Below, in pieces: positions 1 through 12,123 of a DNA stretch of 64,000 nucleotides. The translations under genes were made by a program, and so were the position numbers. Numbering within the stretch: position 1 is the stretch's first letter; every line of letters begins with the position of its first letter. Where the stretch lies: positions 12,796,324-12,860,323 of the forward strand of contig JAFMSR010000010.1 of NCBI GenBank assembly GCA_022818135.1, written 5' to 3'. The DNA comes from Saxidomus purpurata. Lineage: Eukaryota; Mollusca; Bivalvia; Venerida; Veneridae. Below the pieces are notes generated by a model. The model saw nothing but the letters and a program-made list of their open reading frames with translations. It made no database searches and was not told where the DNA came from.

Positions 1-167
1 ACTTTCATCGTAATCGAAGTTAGAGATAGATTAGTAAAAGCTTAACAAAACCTTTTTTAAACACATTTTATAATTTATTTAACAATATAAAAAAAAATTG
101 TACTTCCAGAAAAAGAATTTTCATAAAATCAAAGGGGGGGGGAAAACACACACCTAAATTGTTTTGG

Positions 168-735
<568 letters not shown>

Positions 736-1180
736 AACTTTTTCACTATATTTTCAACATAAATTAAAATGGTATAAATATTGTTAAAGATCTACTTTAG
801 TTATACTAAGGGTATTATTTTTATTACATAAATGTAAGTCAGTATAATATGCCTTTTTTGAAAAAAGAGATTGTGGCTTTAAGAATATAAACACTGTTTC
901 AGTAAAATATCATCTACAATCAATATAGCAAAGCAGCAGAACTAATGGAGTATAGTCCTATAAACCTAAATATTTGGCAATGTATTTCCTAAAATGTGTT
1001 AGATCCAGGCTTTTCGCAAGGACTATCTGTTACCTAAATGATGACAAACATGGGGTTTGAAGTGTATCGTCTGCTAATTGACTTCATGCTTATTATGCAT
1101 TTGATCTTGAATACCCTGCTCATTAATAACTTGATTTTGTCGGTAAGTTAGGTTCAATAATCAAAATAATAAGTATGCCT
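736..1180. other. non-coding, nothing recognised
   Basis: AT-rich sequence between the homopolymer tract and a palindromic repeat. It would be intron of gene F if that gene continues to the left. No splice-flanked lectin exon was seen here. Confidence 0.5.
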
Positions 1181-1291
1181 ATCCAAGTCTGGTTTATCGT
1201 AGAATAACCCGAGTTTGTCGTTCTTATGTGTAATAATATTATTACGCATAGGAACTCCAAACTGGGGTTATTCTACGATAAACCAAACATG
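1181..1291. mobile_element. palindromic MITE-like hairpin
   Basis: The two halves are inverted copies of about 52 bp meeting at about 1236. The best-matched part is TTTATCGTAGAATAACCC on the left and its complement on the right. There is no coding capacity. Near-complete palindromes of this size are typical of foldback or miniature inverted-repeat elements. Confidence 0.7.
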
Positions 1292-1387
1292 GATTCATAT
1301 TATTTCTTAAATATTTATGGAATGAAGTAAAAAGAATTTGAAGTACAACGTAAGTCGGGTATAACTAGTATATGGTAAATCTGATAC

Positions 1388-1467
1388 CTTAGAAGACTCC
1401 CAACCTCGATTTGTCATCGAAAATAAATAACACGATCCCATAAACCAAGTCCATTCTTCTTCACAAT
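1388..1467 (-). CDS. gene F exon 2: first CTLD exon
   Basis: On the minus strand an exon of exactly 80 bp lies between a TTTCAG acceptor and an AAG|GTATCAG donor. It starts with the last two bases of a codon and encodes CEEEWTWFMGSCYLFS followed by MTNRGWESSK, the N-terminal strand-helix of a long-form C-type lectin domain with its extra cysteine pair. Size and phase match exon 2 of genes A, C and D exactly. The next exons would lie left of the window. Confidence 0.85.
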
Positions 1468-4053
1468 CTGAAATATATTATACAATTATAGGCTAATTTT
1501 GAGGTCAATATATAGTTTTGCGGACCTGTTTAAAGTAATATTGACCGAGGACGAAATCCGAGGTCAATATCATTATTCACAGATCCGCAAAACTATATAG
1601 TGACCAAAACATTAGTCTTAAATCATTATATCGAATACACCTAATAAAAAGAAGTGAAAATCATGCTAAAATATAACAGAAATGACGTCTTGAAATCCTG
1701 CAGGTCTACACATCATTTTCCAGGTCTACACATACTTTTGCGGACCCGGCACGTGAGCGCTATCGGCAAATCCAGATGAAGTATTTATGACTGGTATACG
1801 ATATTAACACTTGTACCTCAAAGAGGTTACATGGGGTGTTTTGCATTTCTGGGTACGGACTTAAATTTGCTAACTATTGACAGTGTAAATGTAAGATTAT
1901 TTTTAAATGCTTTTCCTTGTAAGGAGTACTACATGATTCTGCAATGATGTATAGTATCCTTCCTAATAAGGCGGATGAAAGAAAGTAAATCTGTAAGGAA
2001 GCCATACTAGGACTTCTGGGTAAAACAGCATGCGTGTTAAAGTTGAAATACAGCAGATTAGCCTTTAGATTTCATACCAACCTATCTACATGTCGGATTT
2101 GATGATCTGTAGACCTAAAACGGTAGTTAGAAGCAATAGAAAATTTAGAGAACAGGATGGCGACAACATCATATTGACGGAAGACAAAACAAGAGATTAT
2201 GGGGATCATAGTCTTAAGAAATAATTTAAAATATTAATTGACGTCGTAAATTTCGTTGTAAATGTAAACAACTTTACTGTATATACAATTATTTTATTTC
2301 TTTGATTTTGCCTTTTGCTTATTGAAGGATCACGACGCAATATATTGATTACTTGTTGTATTTTGGTTTCCTTACAGTAACACTCAATTAATAGCAACAT
2401 GCTTTAGTAAAGCTACTAATTACTATTTAAATGTATTTTTCACTACTGAGTAGGTAAATAACGGTAATACAAACACTTTTAGTACATAACAAAAGGTAAA
2501 GGACATGTAGAGCCTGCCAATGCACAGAGTCAAGTTACGGTCTCATTTTGTGCCTTAGGTAATACTTTGACATTTGAGCTTCGGACCGGATCTAGCACGT
2601 GCCATGTCGTCCCATTGTGGTAAGCAATTTTGCCAAGCCAGTTTAAAATCATGCAAAGCATGAGAAAGATACAGCCTGAACAATGTCTCATGTGTGATTT
2701 TTACCGGCCTTTACATACATGTGCGCGAAAAGCCGTCCCATTGTGGTGAATAATAACGCCAAGTCAATTCCATGAGGAAGATACAGCCTGGACAATGCTT
2801 CATGTCTCGTGAAACCTTGAATTATGCGCTACATATCTGAACCTTGCGCGCAACTCGCCGTTCATGTGGCTAAATTATGCAAGGTCCAATCAATATTCTC
2901 CAATGCATGAGAAAGATACAGCCCGAACAAACTCATCCGGACGGACGGATGGACACACGAACGCACGCACGCACATACATCGCCAAAATGACAACTTTGT
3001 CAAGTCACAACCAACAGACGCTACTAAAAACGCATCTTTTCTAGTTATACTCAAATATTTAAACAGTACATTTGCCGTTTTTACAGGTTTTTATAGTTGA
3101 TGTTCTTATACAGGAAAAATGCGTGCACTTACTGCATCGTTGGAATAGTGGTGCAGCCATTCTCAGCGGACGTGTGTATAGCTAGCTACTCCACGTATGA
3201 TAGGGTTTCCTTTATGTTCAAGGAGTATTGTACATGTGTAACAAATATTGCTATCTGATTTGCACTGGTAAACTAAAAACAACAAGCAAGACAAACAAGA
3301 AACAAATCCAAATAGCTTTTATATGCAGACCCCTCCCCCCTCCCCTTAACCCCTCACACACACCTCCACACACACACCTCCAAGATATCTAATAAACAGA
3401 AGAAGTTTTTTCGCTCTCATCTCATTATCAAGACTTAAAATAATTGAACTACTTCTTTCCTTTCTTATTTATCATGTTATGTGAGTAGTATTTTGTATTG
3501 CTTTTGAATTGAATGCTCATAAGTGTTTCTTGTAACATATTGAGTTAATAAAGTGATGTTCTGTTCTGTTCTGTTCTGTTCTGCAATAAACATGGCCGTA
3601 TTAAACACATTATGAGCCTCTATCATACTATAATAGTTGAAAGTGAGGACATCTTAAACTGAAATCAAATGTCCTAATGCAAATGTATTGACACAGATTC
3701 ACTACAGAAAGTTAAGTGTCAATTAATTCTGAATATTTTATCTGAAATATATAAATACCTTTAAAGTACAAGTTGTTGCCTGGACTTGACACGACCTCTG
3801 ACGGTGCACTGTATGGATCTTCGTCGTACATTGTACACGTTTTTGTTGATGTTGTATAACTGTAGGAGACACAGTCGTTTCTCCAATCACACAGGATGCC
3901 GCATGCGGTGCTAGATCCAAGAGGAAACGTTAAAATTGCATTCTGCATTTTCGAATCGGCCTCTGTTACGTACTTTTTAAAATTTGCACCATAACTTTCC
4001 TTTGTATATGTTATAAAAAACAAGAACGTATATATAGCTTTGCATTGCCGCAT
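1388..4053 (-). CDS. gene F (partial): secreted PAN-CTLD protein
   Basis: This is a minus-strand gene cut by the left window edge. Exon 1 (3759-4053) encodes a signal peptide and a PAN/apple-like module; exon 2 (1388-1467) encodes the start of a C-type lectin-like domain. The phase-1 junction creates an Asp codon just before the first CTLD cysteine, as in gene D. Exons 3 and 4 (the YCES exon and the WIDG/GCVDY exon) are not in 1-1387, and in gene A exon 3 lies 1.9 kb beyond exon 2, so they are probably outside the window. No premature stop occurs in the visible exons. The expected product is a small secreted lectin-like protein, perhaps for recognition or adhesion. The domain architecture is seen in the sequence; the role is inferred. 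Confidence 0.75.
1500..1609. mobile_element. palindromic MITE-like hairpin 2
   Basis: Inverted arms of about 48 bp share ATATAGTTTTGCGGA on the left and TCCGCAAAACTATAT on the right, with a centre near 1553 (GAGGACGAAATCCGAG). The sequence differs from the 1181-1291 palindrome. A related TTTTGCGGACC stretch recurs alone at about 1736. It lies between exons 1 and 2 of gene F. Confidence 0.65.
1630..2525. other. intron 1 of gene F, nothing recognised
   Basis: AT-rich sequence within gene F intron 1. The open frame on the minus strand at 2206-2400 has no recognisable domain and no support as an exon. Confidence 0.4.
2530..3010. repeat. bivalve-type dispersed repeat with internal tandem units
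   Basis: Three diverged units of roughly 130-160 bp share GTCCCATTGTGGT, GCCAAGTC/GCCAAGCC and GAGAAAGATACAGCC. The block ends in a CGGACGGACGGATGG and CGCACGCACGCAC run. This layout, with degenerate tandem units ending in GGAC/CGCA simple repeats, is common in clam genomes. It lies in intron 1 of gene F. Confidence 0.7.
3309..3395. repeat. C-rich and CA low-complexity tract
   Basis: Runs such as CCCCTCCCCCCTCCCC are followed by CACACACACCTCCACACACA. This is simple sequence with no coding meaning. Confidence 0.8.
3557..3583. repeat. (TGTTC)n microsatellite
   Basis: About five perfect TGTTC pentamers follow AATAAAGTGA. A short tail repeat after an AATAAAG-like stretch could be the 3' end of a LINE or SINE, but no body was recognised. 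Confidence 0.75.
3759..4053 (-). CDS. gene F exon 1: signal peptide and PAN/apple module
   Basis: The minus-strand exon starts at ATG 4053 and ends at AAAG|GTATTT (3759). The N-terminus MRQCKAIYTFLFFITYTKES is a basic-then-hydrophobic leader. The four-cysteine core has C-x3-C-x5-C spacing (TACGILCDWRNDC) followed by VSYSYTTSTKTC, typical of PAN/apple folds. It lines up with exon 1 of genes A, C, D and E along its whole length. The exon ends in phase 1. Confidence 0.85.
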
Positions 4054-4583
4054 CTTTTATCTTTTGCTTGCACGAGTATATATCCACCTTTTGAGACTAG
4101 AATCCGATGATATTATCCGAGATTCATTAACCCACACTTGCCCACTAAACTAACCATAAGTATTCTACATCAGATACAAGAATATGAATTATATCTAAAA
4201 TATTAATAGCTTTTATGCATTTGGGATTAGCGGATACAGTAAAAAAACATTTACAACATGATTTAAAATGAATTTCCAAAGTATAGAGTAGTTTGTGAAT
4301 CTTTATCAAAATCGATCATTTACATGTAATACATAAAATTGATATCTTAAATCTACTTAAAAGACATGTTCATTTTCGTAATCAGTTATTTTCGTAATCA
4401 TAATATCATAATATTGCATGAAGTATTATGATATTAAATACTACAAGTATAAATGACATTTTACAATAAGTATTTTCATGAAGGTATACTATGTCTTTAG
4501 AAAACATAGCACAAACCTTTTTGCTATGAAAAAGGCAGACGTATTTAATATTATATGCCATCCTAAGTTGTTAAGCAGTATTA
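4054..4583. other. 5' flank of gene F, nothing recognised
   Basis: AT-rich flank upstream of the gene F start codon, reaching the mariner element. It would contain the promoter, but no motif stands out. Confidence 0.4.
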
Positions 4584-5912
4584 CGAGGAATGTTCAAATA
4601 TGAATTCATCTAAGCACATAAAAATGTATCCTTGATAGATTTGAATGAAAATTTTATTTTGCCCCCTCGAAGTATTCACCTCCAACAGATATACAAAGTT
4701 TCAGTCTTCTAATCCAATCCTTGAAGGCATTTTCATAATCTTTTCTAGGTATACTATGAAGACAGTGGAATATTGCAGAACCGAGGTGTTTGCGCTTGAC
4801 AAATTTTCGACCAGAAAGGTATTTTTTGAGCCTTGGGAACAAAAAGAAGTCACACGGGGCAAGGTCAGGCAAATACGGAGGGTGAGGGAGCACAACAACC
4901 TTTTCCTGCTTCAGAAAGCCTTGTACAATAGACGCCTTGTGCGATGACGTATTGTCATGTAGCAATCTGACATTGGCCAAACCAGTTGCAGGTCTTCGAT
5001 TTTTGAAATATTTCTTCAGTTTTCGAAGAACTTTAGTCTTGTAAAACTTCGCATTTACGGATTTGCCTTTAGGTACAGCAACCTGAATGGCAGGATCCTG
5101 ATTTGTGAAGAATATGGCATATATTACCTTCTTGACACTCATGGTCTGCTTTGCAATGTATGGTCTTTTGCCAGACTTTGTTGCCCATATTTTGTTCTGA
5201 ATCTTTCGTTTGGGCTCAAAAAAGTGAAATCATGTCTCGTCACCAGTGACGACATTTTCGAAAGACCGTGCAATGTAATTTGGAAACTGTTTAAGCAACA
5301 ATTCGCGAATTGCATGGCGTGCTTTTTCCTGCTCATCTGATGGGGAATCCATCTAGCACAGATCTTTCTCATTTTCAAATTACGTTTCAGAATTGCATGA
5401 GCTGCTCCTAATGAGATGCCAACCATACTAGCTATTTGCCTAGCGGTGTTTCTTGCATAAGTAGCAACTATTTCTTTCACTCTAGCATTCATCTTAGCAG
5501 ACGTTGCTGTTTTCGGCCGACGGCCATGTGGTGCATCTTCTGTTGAAACTAACCCACATTTGAATTTCTTAAACCAACGAATAACTGTCGAAAAAGACAT
5601 TTCATTTTGCCCATAAACAGAACATATTTCATCAAAATGTCTTTACACCCTATGCCAAGAATACAACGATTCTTAATATAGGACCGTATTTCAACGGCGT
5701 ACGCTGACCTTCTTCCAACCATTTTTGTATTAGTATACACGAGTAGGTAATGTTTAGCGAGCGATAGACAGCTAAAGTGAACGGATTTTAATGGGTGTGG
5801 TATCAATGTAAAGTTAACTTGTTTATCTACCCATTAATCTTGATTTCTTCCTGATTTTCGCATTATTGAGCGAGATAACGTTCTACATGCATTCATATTT
5901 GAACAATCCTCG
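4584..5912 (-). mobile_element. mariner (DD34D) transposon, inactive
   Basis: An element of about 1.33 kb flanked by TA on both sides. Its ends, 4582-4605 and 5891-5914, are inverted copies of 24 bp with one mismatch, outermost CGAGGA and CCTCG. Inside, on the minus strand, is a mariner transposase broken by frameshifts. Tc1/mariner elements duplicate the TA target, as here. The nearly intact termini suggest a fairly recent insertion compared with the two other mariner copies in the window. Confidence 0.93.
4654..5722 (-). pseudogene. mariner transposase, frameshifted
   Basis: Reading on the minus strand from MVGRRSAYAVEIRSYIKNR (5722), the paired-type DNA-binding region continues in a second frame at 5600 (STVIRWFKKFKCG, then DAPHGRRPKTA). 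The catalytic part resumes in a third frame near 5140. The catalytic pattern is visible: the first Asp lies in GDETWFHFFEPKRK, the second in LLHDNTSSHKA, and the third in LAPCDFFLFPRLKKYL. There are 34 residues between the second and third Asp, the mariner DD34D signature. At least two frameshifts (near 5610-5640 and 5210-5330) split the frame, so no full-length enzyme can be made. It belongs to the transposon and has no link to the lectin genes. Confidence 0.9.
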
Positions 5913-6394
5913 TATAAAACTGATGCCACTTGTTTTAATTATCTAATCAATATTTTAAGTATGTATTCATTAAAGGAGTATTTCAGTCACATTGATTGTT
6001 TTTTCACATAAATGTACCTGTGTAGAGAAATTGAATAACAGGGTGTGTGATCAAACCATCGAAACAAGTTACTGAGTCATTTCTTCTAGATTAAGATCAT
6101 AGTCGTCGATTCTTTGCTGTTTCGTGACCATCATTTGATCGTGCATATAAAGATATTTATGTAAATTGCTTTAATTTACAGAATAGTTTGAATATATTTT
6201 CGCTACTTAAAAAACCAAAGTAACAATCATTCTCTCTTACACATTCTTTCCAGAAGAAAAACGTGTACTTTTCCGTATCTGGCAGATTAATATAAAAATC
6301 AGCGACTGTTGATTTTTGCTCGTGTTGAACTTTTGTAGTGGTACTTTGTCCGTCGTCGAGCGTCTTGTGTCTTGAGTCAACACTTTTCTTCAAA
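5913..6394. other. intergenic, nothing recognised
   Basis: No repeat family or exon is recognised. A minus-strand frame at 6157-6393 has no known domain and ends next to a repeat. Confidence 0.4.
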
Positions 6395-6850
6395 CAACTT
6401 GTCCTCTGAAACCGCTAGTGTCGTTAATCCATTTCCAAATGGTTTTTGTCACTATTGTTTCATGGGTGACACTCTACCAAATTCCCCCATATAAGTGGTG
6501 CGGAGCATTTCCTAATAGTCCTCTACCAAGACTGTACAATTTATGCCGTTGGAGTTAAAATTGGTTCTACCAAAGATAGACTTAAATCATGAAATTTAAA
6601 ATCGTTATGTCTAAAACCGTAAGCAGTAGAGCTGAGATATTTAATATGTAGCACCGCCCAGTTGTCTTCTGCCAGTTTTATTCAACTGTTACCGGAATTG
6701 CCTTTGGGCAATACTGTTCCATAGGCTTATACAGGAAAACTGTAGACAATCATTTTCTCCATTGCAATGTCTAGCTTAGTTATTTGGTATGTGGCATTGT
6801 CTAATGGTCTTTCTTTATGTTTAAGCATGTTTAAGTTAATCCCTGCCCGT
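6395..6850. repeat. degenerate bivalve-type repeat
   Basis: Diverged pieces of the unit seen more cleanly at 56862-58058: CTCTGAAACCGCTAG, CCTCTACCAAGACTGT and GAGCTGAGATATTTAATATG. It is too decayed for exact ends. Confidence 0.6.
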
Positions 6851-7300
6851 TTGACTTACATTCTTGTTTTTGAAGCTTAAATGACGAATTTGTACCATGT
6901 GTTAAGTCTTACAAACATATCTCTACGCTTACCTGGGTTAAAATTTGACATTCTTTCTGTTTTTTTTGAAATTATAGCAATGGATTTAGGACCATGTGTA
7001 CAGTTTTGCAAACAAATTTCTATGTTTAACTTGGATGACCTTGATTTTTACCTTTTGGCCTCTTTTCTTGTTTATGAAGATATAGTTATGAAATGTAAAC
7101 CATGTGACTGTGCAGTTTTGTACACAAATATTAATATCAGTGGGCTGTTTGCATCTTTTTTAATGATGATCTTTAATTTGATATGTTTTGCCATCATTTA
7201 AATAAGCAGTAGCCTGTGAAATATAACAATCACTGTACTTTATTTTGGATTCTGTAACGTTGTTATTGGCCTTGAATAAAGGTAAATGGTACTAAGGTTA
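6851..7300. repeat. diverged direct repeat, origin unknown
   Basis: Two units about 110 bp apart share CCATGTG, CAGTTTTG and ACAAAT, at about 6990 and 7100. The plus-strand frame at 6881-7201 follows from this repeat; its hydrophobic translation shows no known domain, and I do not call it a gene. Confidence 0.4.
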
Positions 7301-8279
7301 GCAAAACATGGAAATTATGGCCCTCTTGTTTGCATTAATAAATTTGTTGTCTCTATCGATTCTTTGTATTGCGCTTCAAAAGATCGTAATAGTAATTCTA
7401 GTGTCTGCTATAACTTTTATTCCACCATATACAAGTTTGAGTACAGTTAAGGACTAACTCTTGAATAATAGATACAATGCAAAACAATGTGCACTCATAT
7501 TATTATACCGCACATTTAATTAGTACATCCTTAAGTCACAATATTTGCTGATGTTTAGTTAAAACTATTGCATCGTCCATTCAGTAAAGGCATATTGAAT
7601 TTCGTTGGTGTATAAATTATCTTACAAATAACGGGTTTTGACGCTGACTTTTGGATAAACTGATGCAATAACTTTTTTGCAAGGCTGTTCCTGATAAGAT
7701 TATTTGAAAAATATCTCTGATGTTTAAAGCCAAGACGCTATCGGAGAAATGTTTGTGTAATAAGCAAATAACTAAATAGTGAAAATTATGCAAAACCACA
7801 TTTTTCAAATTCAGAGTATATTCTGATGTGAAATTAACGGAATGATATGTTTCGAAACATACATTTTCAGAATAGATATGAAAATTCTTTTATGACTCGG
7901 AAGTAAAAGGTTCTTATTCTGTTATTCCGCTAAACCAAGTTACTATGTATTGACCGTTAGGATATGTTCAAGTATTTTATCCAAGTTTTTAAACGGGATA
8001 TTTACATAGACAAAATTTACAGGGGAGTTAAGCATTACTTCATATTACCGGCGTGGCAAACCCTTCACCTATAGTTTTGGGCACCTTAGGTTTACTCTTG
8101 AATTCCAATATATTTTCCAGACATTTCAGCTGAAATAAAGTAAGCAACTTGATAATAATATATATATTATTTATGTGCGATAAAAAATCATTACTGTATG
8201 ATACGTCTAAAACTACAAAATCGGGCATACTTCTGTAGATTTGTGAGTTGCAGGAGTTTTGTTCTCCTTTTGTCAATTT
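7301..8279. other. intergenic, nothing recognised
   Basis: AT-rich sequence up to the left end of the large segmental duplication. No splice-flanked lectin exon or named repeat was seen. Confidence 0.4.
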
Positions 8280-8373
8280 TCATATTTTCAGCAACGCTGA
8301 AATACCATTGATGGTCATCTTTTTTATTTAGTACTGATGTATTTTCTCAAAAGGAAACGCAAATACCTTTCTT

Positions 8374-8589
8374 AGTTTATACTAATTTATTTTAGTTCGA
8401 TTACGAAGAAAGCTCCGTAGCTAATATAAACGCTCTCGAACACTCATTCCATATGTTATCTCATTCGCGAGAGAGAGGCAGCGAGTTTTTAATCGCTGCT
8501 ACCCATTTACAGCTGGGTAGACTGAAGCACGTGTGGTTTCAATGTCTTTGCCAAGGACACACCTCGTGCTCCGGCTGGTATTCGAGAAG
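8374..8589. mobile_element. SINE-like insertion with 10-bp target duplication
   Basis: TACCTTTCTT occurs on both sides (8364-8373 and 8590-8599). The duplicated block has a single CACCTTTCTT at this place (about 25155-25164), so the 216 bp between are an insertion. The inner sequence includes CAGCTGGGTAGACTGAAG, TTGCCAAGGACAC and CCGGCTGGTATTCGAG; the last resembles an inverted box B, suggesting a tRNA-derived SINE in minus orientation. Confidence 0.75.
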
Positions 8590-10025
8590 TACCTTTCTTG
8601 ACACCGTTTTATCCGTTTATTTTCTTTTGGTTTTAAACCTTCAACAGAAATTCGCACAACATTTTCCTCAATTCTGGTGCGCGTTTACAAATTGTGAAGA
8701 CGCTATTTGTAAGATAAGCGTTTTAGTAACTTTAAATTCTACTTAACAACATCAGAAAATCACAATATTTTGAAGAATTATCAGAAAAATAAAACAAACT
8801 ATGCTGAATAAAGCTGACAAGCAAGACTATCTAAAACATGCCTTCGCAATTGAAAAAGTTTAGGCAGAACACCAACGAAACTGAACATTTCAACCTGGTG
8901 TCTTATGCTCTGGTATAAAAAAAAGATTTTATCCTGCATGATATACAAGCATTGAATTATTAGAGTTTATATTAAGTATGATAGTACAAATCTTTTCAGC
9001 GCAACACACGATACAAATATGTAGAACAACTTTATCTTTGAACATACAATTAATAATATCCGGTGCATACTGAGAAGAACAAACGTATAATTTTTTTATC
9101 CCTGTTGGAACGAATTATGCAGACTGACCTGTCAACCAAAATGCTTTCATGCAAACTTCTAGAAAAATAAAATATATAACAACAAGCTTCTTTTCTCATT
9201 GAGTATCTATTATTGTACATGTAGATTATATTTGTTGGAGTTTTAACGCGACTTTTTTATACACGATCGAGAGTCAGCAAAACGAACTGTCATTTGAGTT
9301 GGATTTCTGAAGTGCATCATCAAATCAAACTGTTTTTTATGTAAACCTTAAAAGTATTGCCCCTTACTGCTGCTGATTGTGTTTCTTTTGATATCCGCCC
9401 GAAGAGCTGGTATAACGGGCTGCAAAAGGTAGTTCTTGATTTCTTACCAAAAAGTGTTTCATAAATGTAGGAAATAAAACTAAGTCGCATGGAATAAAAG
9501 TACACAACCTAACAGCATTATGCAACTGGCTAAAAAATATTAAAAATAAATCATTCCTGTAAAGTGCACATACAAAGTTTAAAAATGAATCATTCCTGTA
9601 TAGTGCAAATACATTGAGATACGATTTTAAAGCATGGACAGTCCCATCAAACTCTGGTTCCGCTTATTTAAATACACACAGTATCATTGCATTTTAAAAT
9701 GAACTTTTACCCCAATCTGATATGTGCCAATGCATGCAAAATGCATCGGGAATGTCTATGTTGTGGAAAAAATGGGAAAAATTATAGCATGAATATCACA
9801 TTAACAAGAGTTTACACCATTGGTTTAGTGGGTTAATTATCAAGCATATATTGTTTGAACTTTAGTTTCCTTGCTCCGTCTGAGGCTGAGATATTGTTTT
9901 CTAAGCCATATTGCAAAATAATGGCAAAGTAACGTACGGATCGGACCTGTAGTAAATAGTAAATGAATAAACCAATAATGCTACCGTCTTTTCGTTTCAT
10001 TTTGGCGAAGAGATGTTTAATCAAA

Positions 10026-11034
10026 GCGCTGGAGCGCTGAAGGCCTGGGGGCTATAGGTTAACTCCCCGAAAAACAACTTTTGACCTACGTGTTTTGCGC
10101 TGAACCTTACATAAAGCGCGGGTCGAAATGTGCAGAGGACGAAATTCAATATATGACACAGAATGAATGATTCACAAATATATGGGTGGCAGGGAAGTTT
10201 GTTTCATTATAAAACGTACGTTATATGAAAAATAATCACATAGTCAACATTATAAATGTTTAAGCCAATAAAAATAATTCGATCGCGCTTTGTACAACTT
10301 CAAGCGATATGATCTGATGATGTGGATCGAAAATTTGTGTACCAATGACAAGACCTTGAAACAGAAATAAACAAAGCAATACCAGCAATGAAATATAAAT
10401 ACAGTACTGTACAAGTGTATAACAGAGAAAACCAAAAAGATTCTGGGTTACCTTGTAGTTGTAATCAGTGAAACCGTTCACTGGGCCTCGACATGCAGCG
10501 TCCTCGATAAATGGCGGGTGAATTTGATCACGTTAGTTCCTTCTCGGGAATGAACGTAAATTATATCTTTTTTAGAGACATTTATTTTTAGGTAAATATA
10601 TATGTTATCGTTCGTAAATAACAAAGTTGTCAATGAAATAACATCGGAAATTTGAAAATCAAACTACAAACTCTTATATCGAGCTTCGTACGTTTTCGTA
10701 AATTTCCGTAAATATCCGACTTTTCCGTGATATGCATATGATTATCTTCCGTAATCAGCTAACAGCGCATTAATTTCTAAAACAGAAAAAAGTGTAATGC
10801 AGCCCGTAAGCTATATACCTTCCGCAGTCGTTTGAAGTTTTATGTACTATTTTTATTTGTAACATGTTCTTATCATATGCGGCATTCAAACAGAAGATTG
10901 ATCTGGTCTGTCTTGCACTACTTTCGCATAGCGCATGTTTACAGTTGTTATTCGCACATAGCACGGCTAAAATTCTTGCAGGGTTTGAAATGTGGTATAC
11001 TAACTTAGGCCTTGGGGACTTTCAGTCCCCAGGC
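10026..11034. mobile_element. about 1-kb insertion absent from copy 2
   Basis: Copy 2 reads straight through at about 27050 (TTATTCAAAAATGCGTAATTT), whereas copy 1 reads TTAATCAAA, then about 1 kb, then AAAAATGAATAATT. The ends carry an imperfect inverted pair (GGCCTGGGGGCT and AGTCCCCAGGCC) and several short internal palindromes. No transposase is encoded; probably a non-autonomous DNA element. Confidence 0.6.
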
Positions 11035-11887
11035 CAAAAATGAATAATTAGATTAAGATTAGATGAAAAAATATTCAGTCAAAAGATTCAACACAGAATT
11101 AAATGCCAACATGAATTAACCAAATTAAATATTAAAGTGGCACTACCTACATCTTGCAGATTATATTCTCCAAACATAAATTATGTGTTCAGGAAACGTA
11201 AAATGATAAATGAATACATGTGCATTTTAAAAGGACAACATAAAAATTTTATATCCATCCATTGACTGTACAGCAACAACTTTATGCTGTTTATTGAATG
11301 CTTTATGGTACTGCAACATACTTGAAAACACTGACTTTACTGATAATGAGGGGGTGCATAGCTTTAACTTTTAAGTTAGGTAATAATACTATGTTTTGAA
11401 GTCATTTAATTTTACTCCAGTATTTTGGAGTACATCTTCAAACACAAGGGTTACCTTTCAAGGAGTTCAGTTTAAACAATGTTAAAACAAAGTAATCTAA
11501 AATGAACATTTCAAAACGAAAGTAATTTTGAACTGAATAGAACTTTGCTCATTTTAAATAAACGTATATCCTTAGATTACGTTATGAGGAATGAATCACA
11601 TACAGTCAATGCCTCTTGTTTGAAACAGTCATCGTCCTGTAATACAGAAAGGATAAATAACTGTTAGGAGCATTTTCTAAAGTTACATAAAAAGTAGTAT
11701 ATAAACTTTTATTCAATGAGCTTGTGCCAAATATTTTAGTTCTTTTCATGTGCTACTCCATTAAAAGATTTTTTTTCTAAATGATATAACACAAACTGTC
11801 AACACCTAGATAGACCACAGTTCAGTGGTTATAAGTCTTTTTGATACATTACAAATGATTTATAACAGCAAATACATCAAATCTTAG

Positions 11888-12123
11888 TTAAAAAATAATG
11901 TTACACGTACTTTTCTCACAAATAAATGGAATTGGTGTATTCGTGCAATCCCAGTGTGAATTCCAAAGCCAGTCGAATATATCTAAATAATCAACACAGC
12001 CTGTATTTGCCCCCGGCAATCCTGGATACCAACCATTTAAAGTCACATCTGTGCCGTCGACCCATTGAAATACACCAGCTGTATGACTGTACCTAGCTCC
12101 TATCCAAAAGTTTGCGCCTGTGC
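11888..12123 (-). CDS. gene A exon 4: CTLD core
   Basis: Acceptor TTTTTCAAAG|GC at 12124. It encodes NFWIGARYSHTAG, WVDGTDVTLNGW, YPGLPGANTGCVDYL and LWNSHWDC, then FICEK. This is the second half of the CTLD including the long-loop region and the last three conserved cysteines. The stop is TAA at 11888-11890. Confidence 0.88.

Noticed and set aside
4645..4947. 100-codon plus-strand frame
   Set aside because: Antisense shadow of the mariner transposase.
6881..7201. 106-codon hydrophobic plus-strand frame as a membrane protein
   Set aside because: It spans a diverged direct repeat in non-coding DNA, shows no domain, and has no splice support.
11821..11836. Possible hidden last exon of genes A and C, conserved around ACCACTGAACTGTGG
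   Set aside because: The acceptor has no pyrimidine tract and the joined frame differs between A and C. Conservation may just reflect the duplication.
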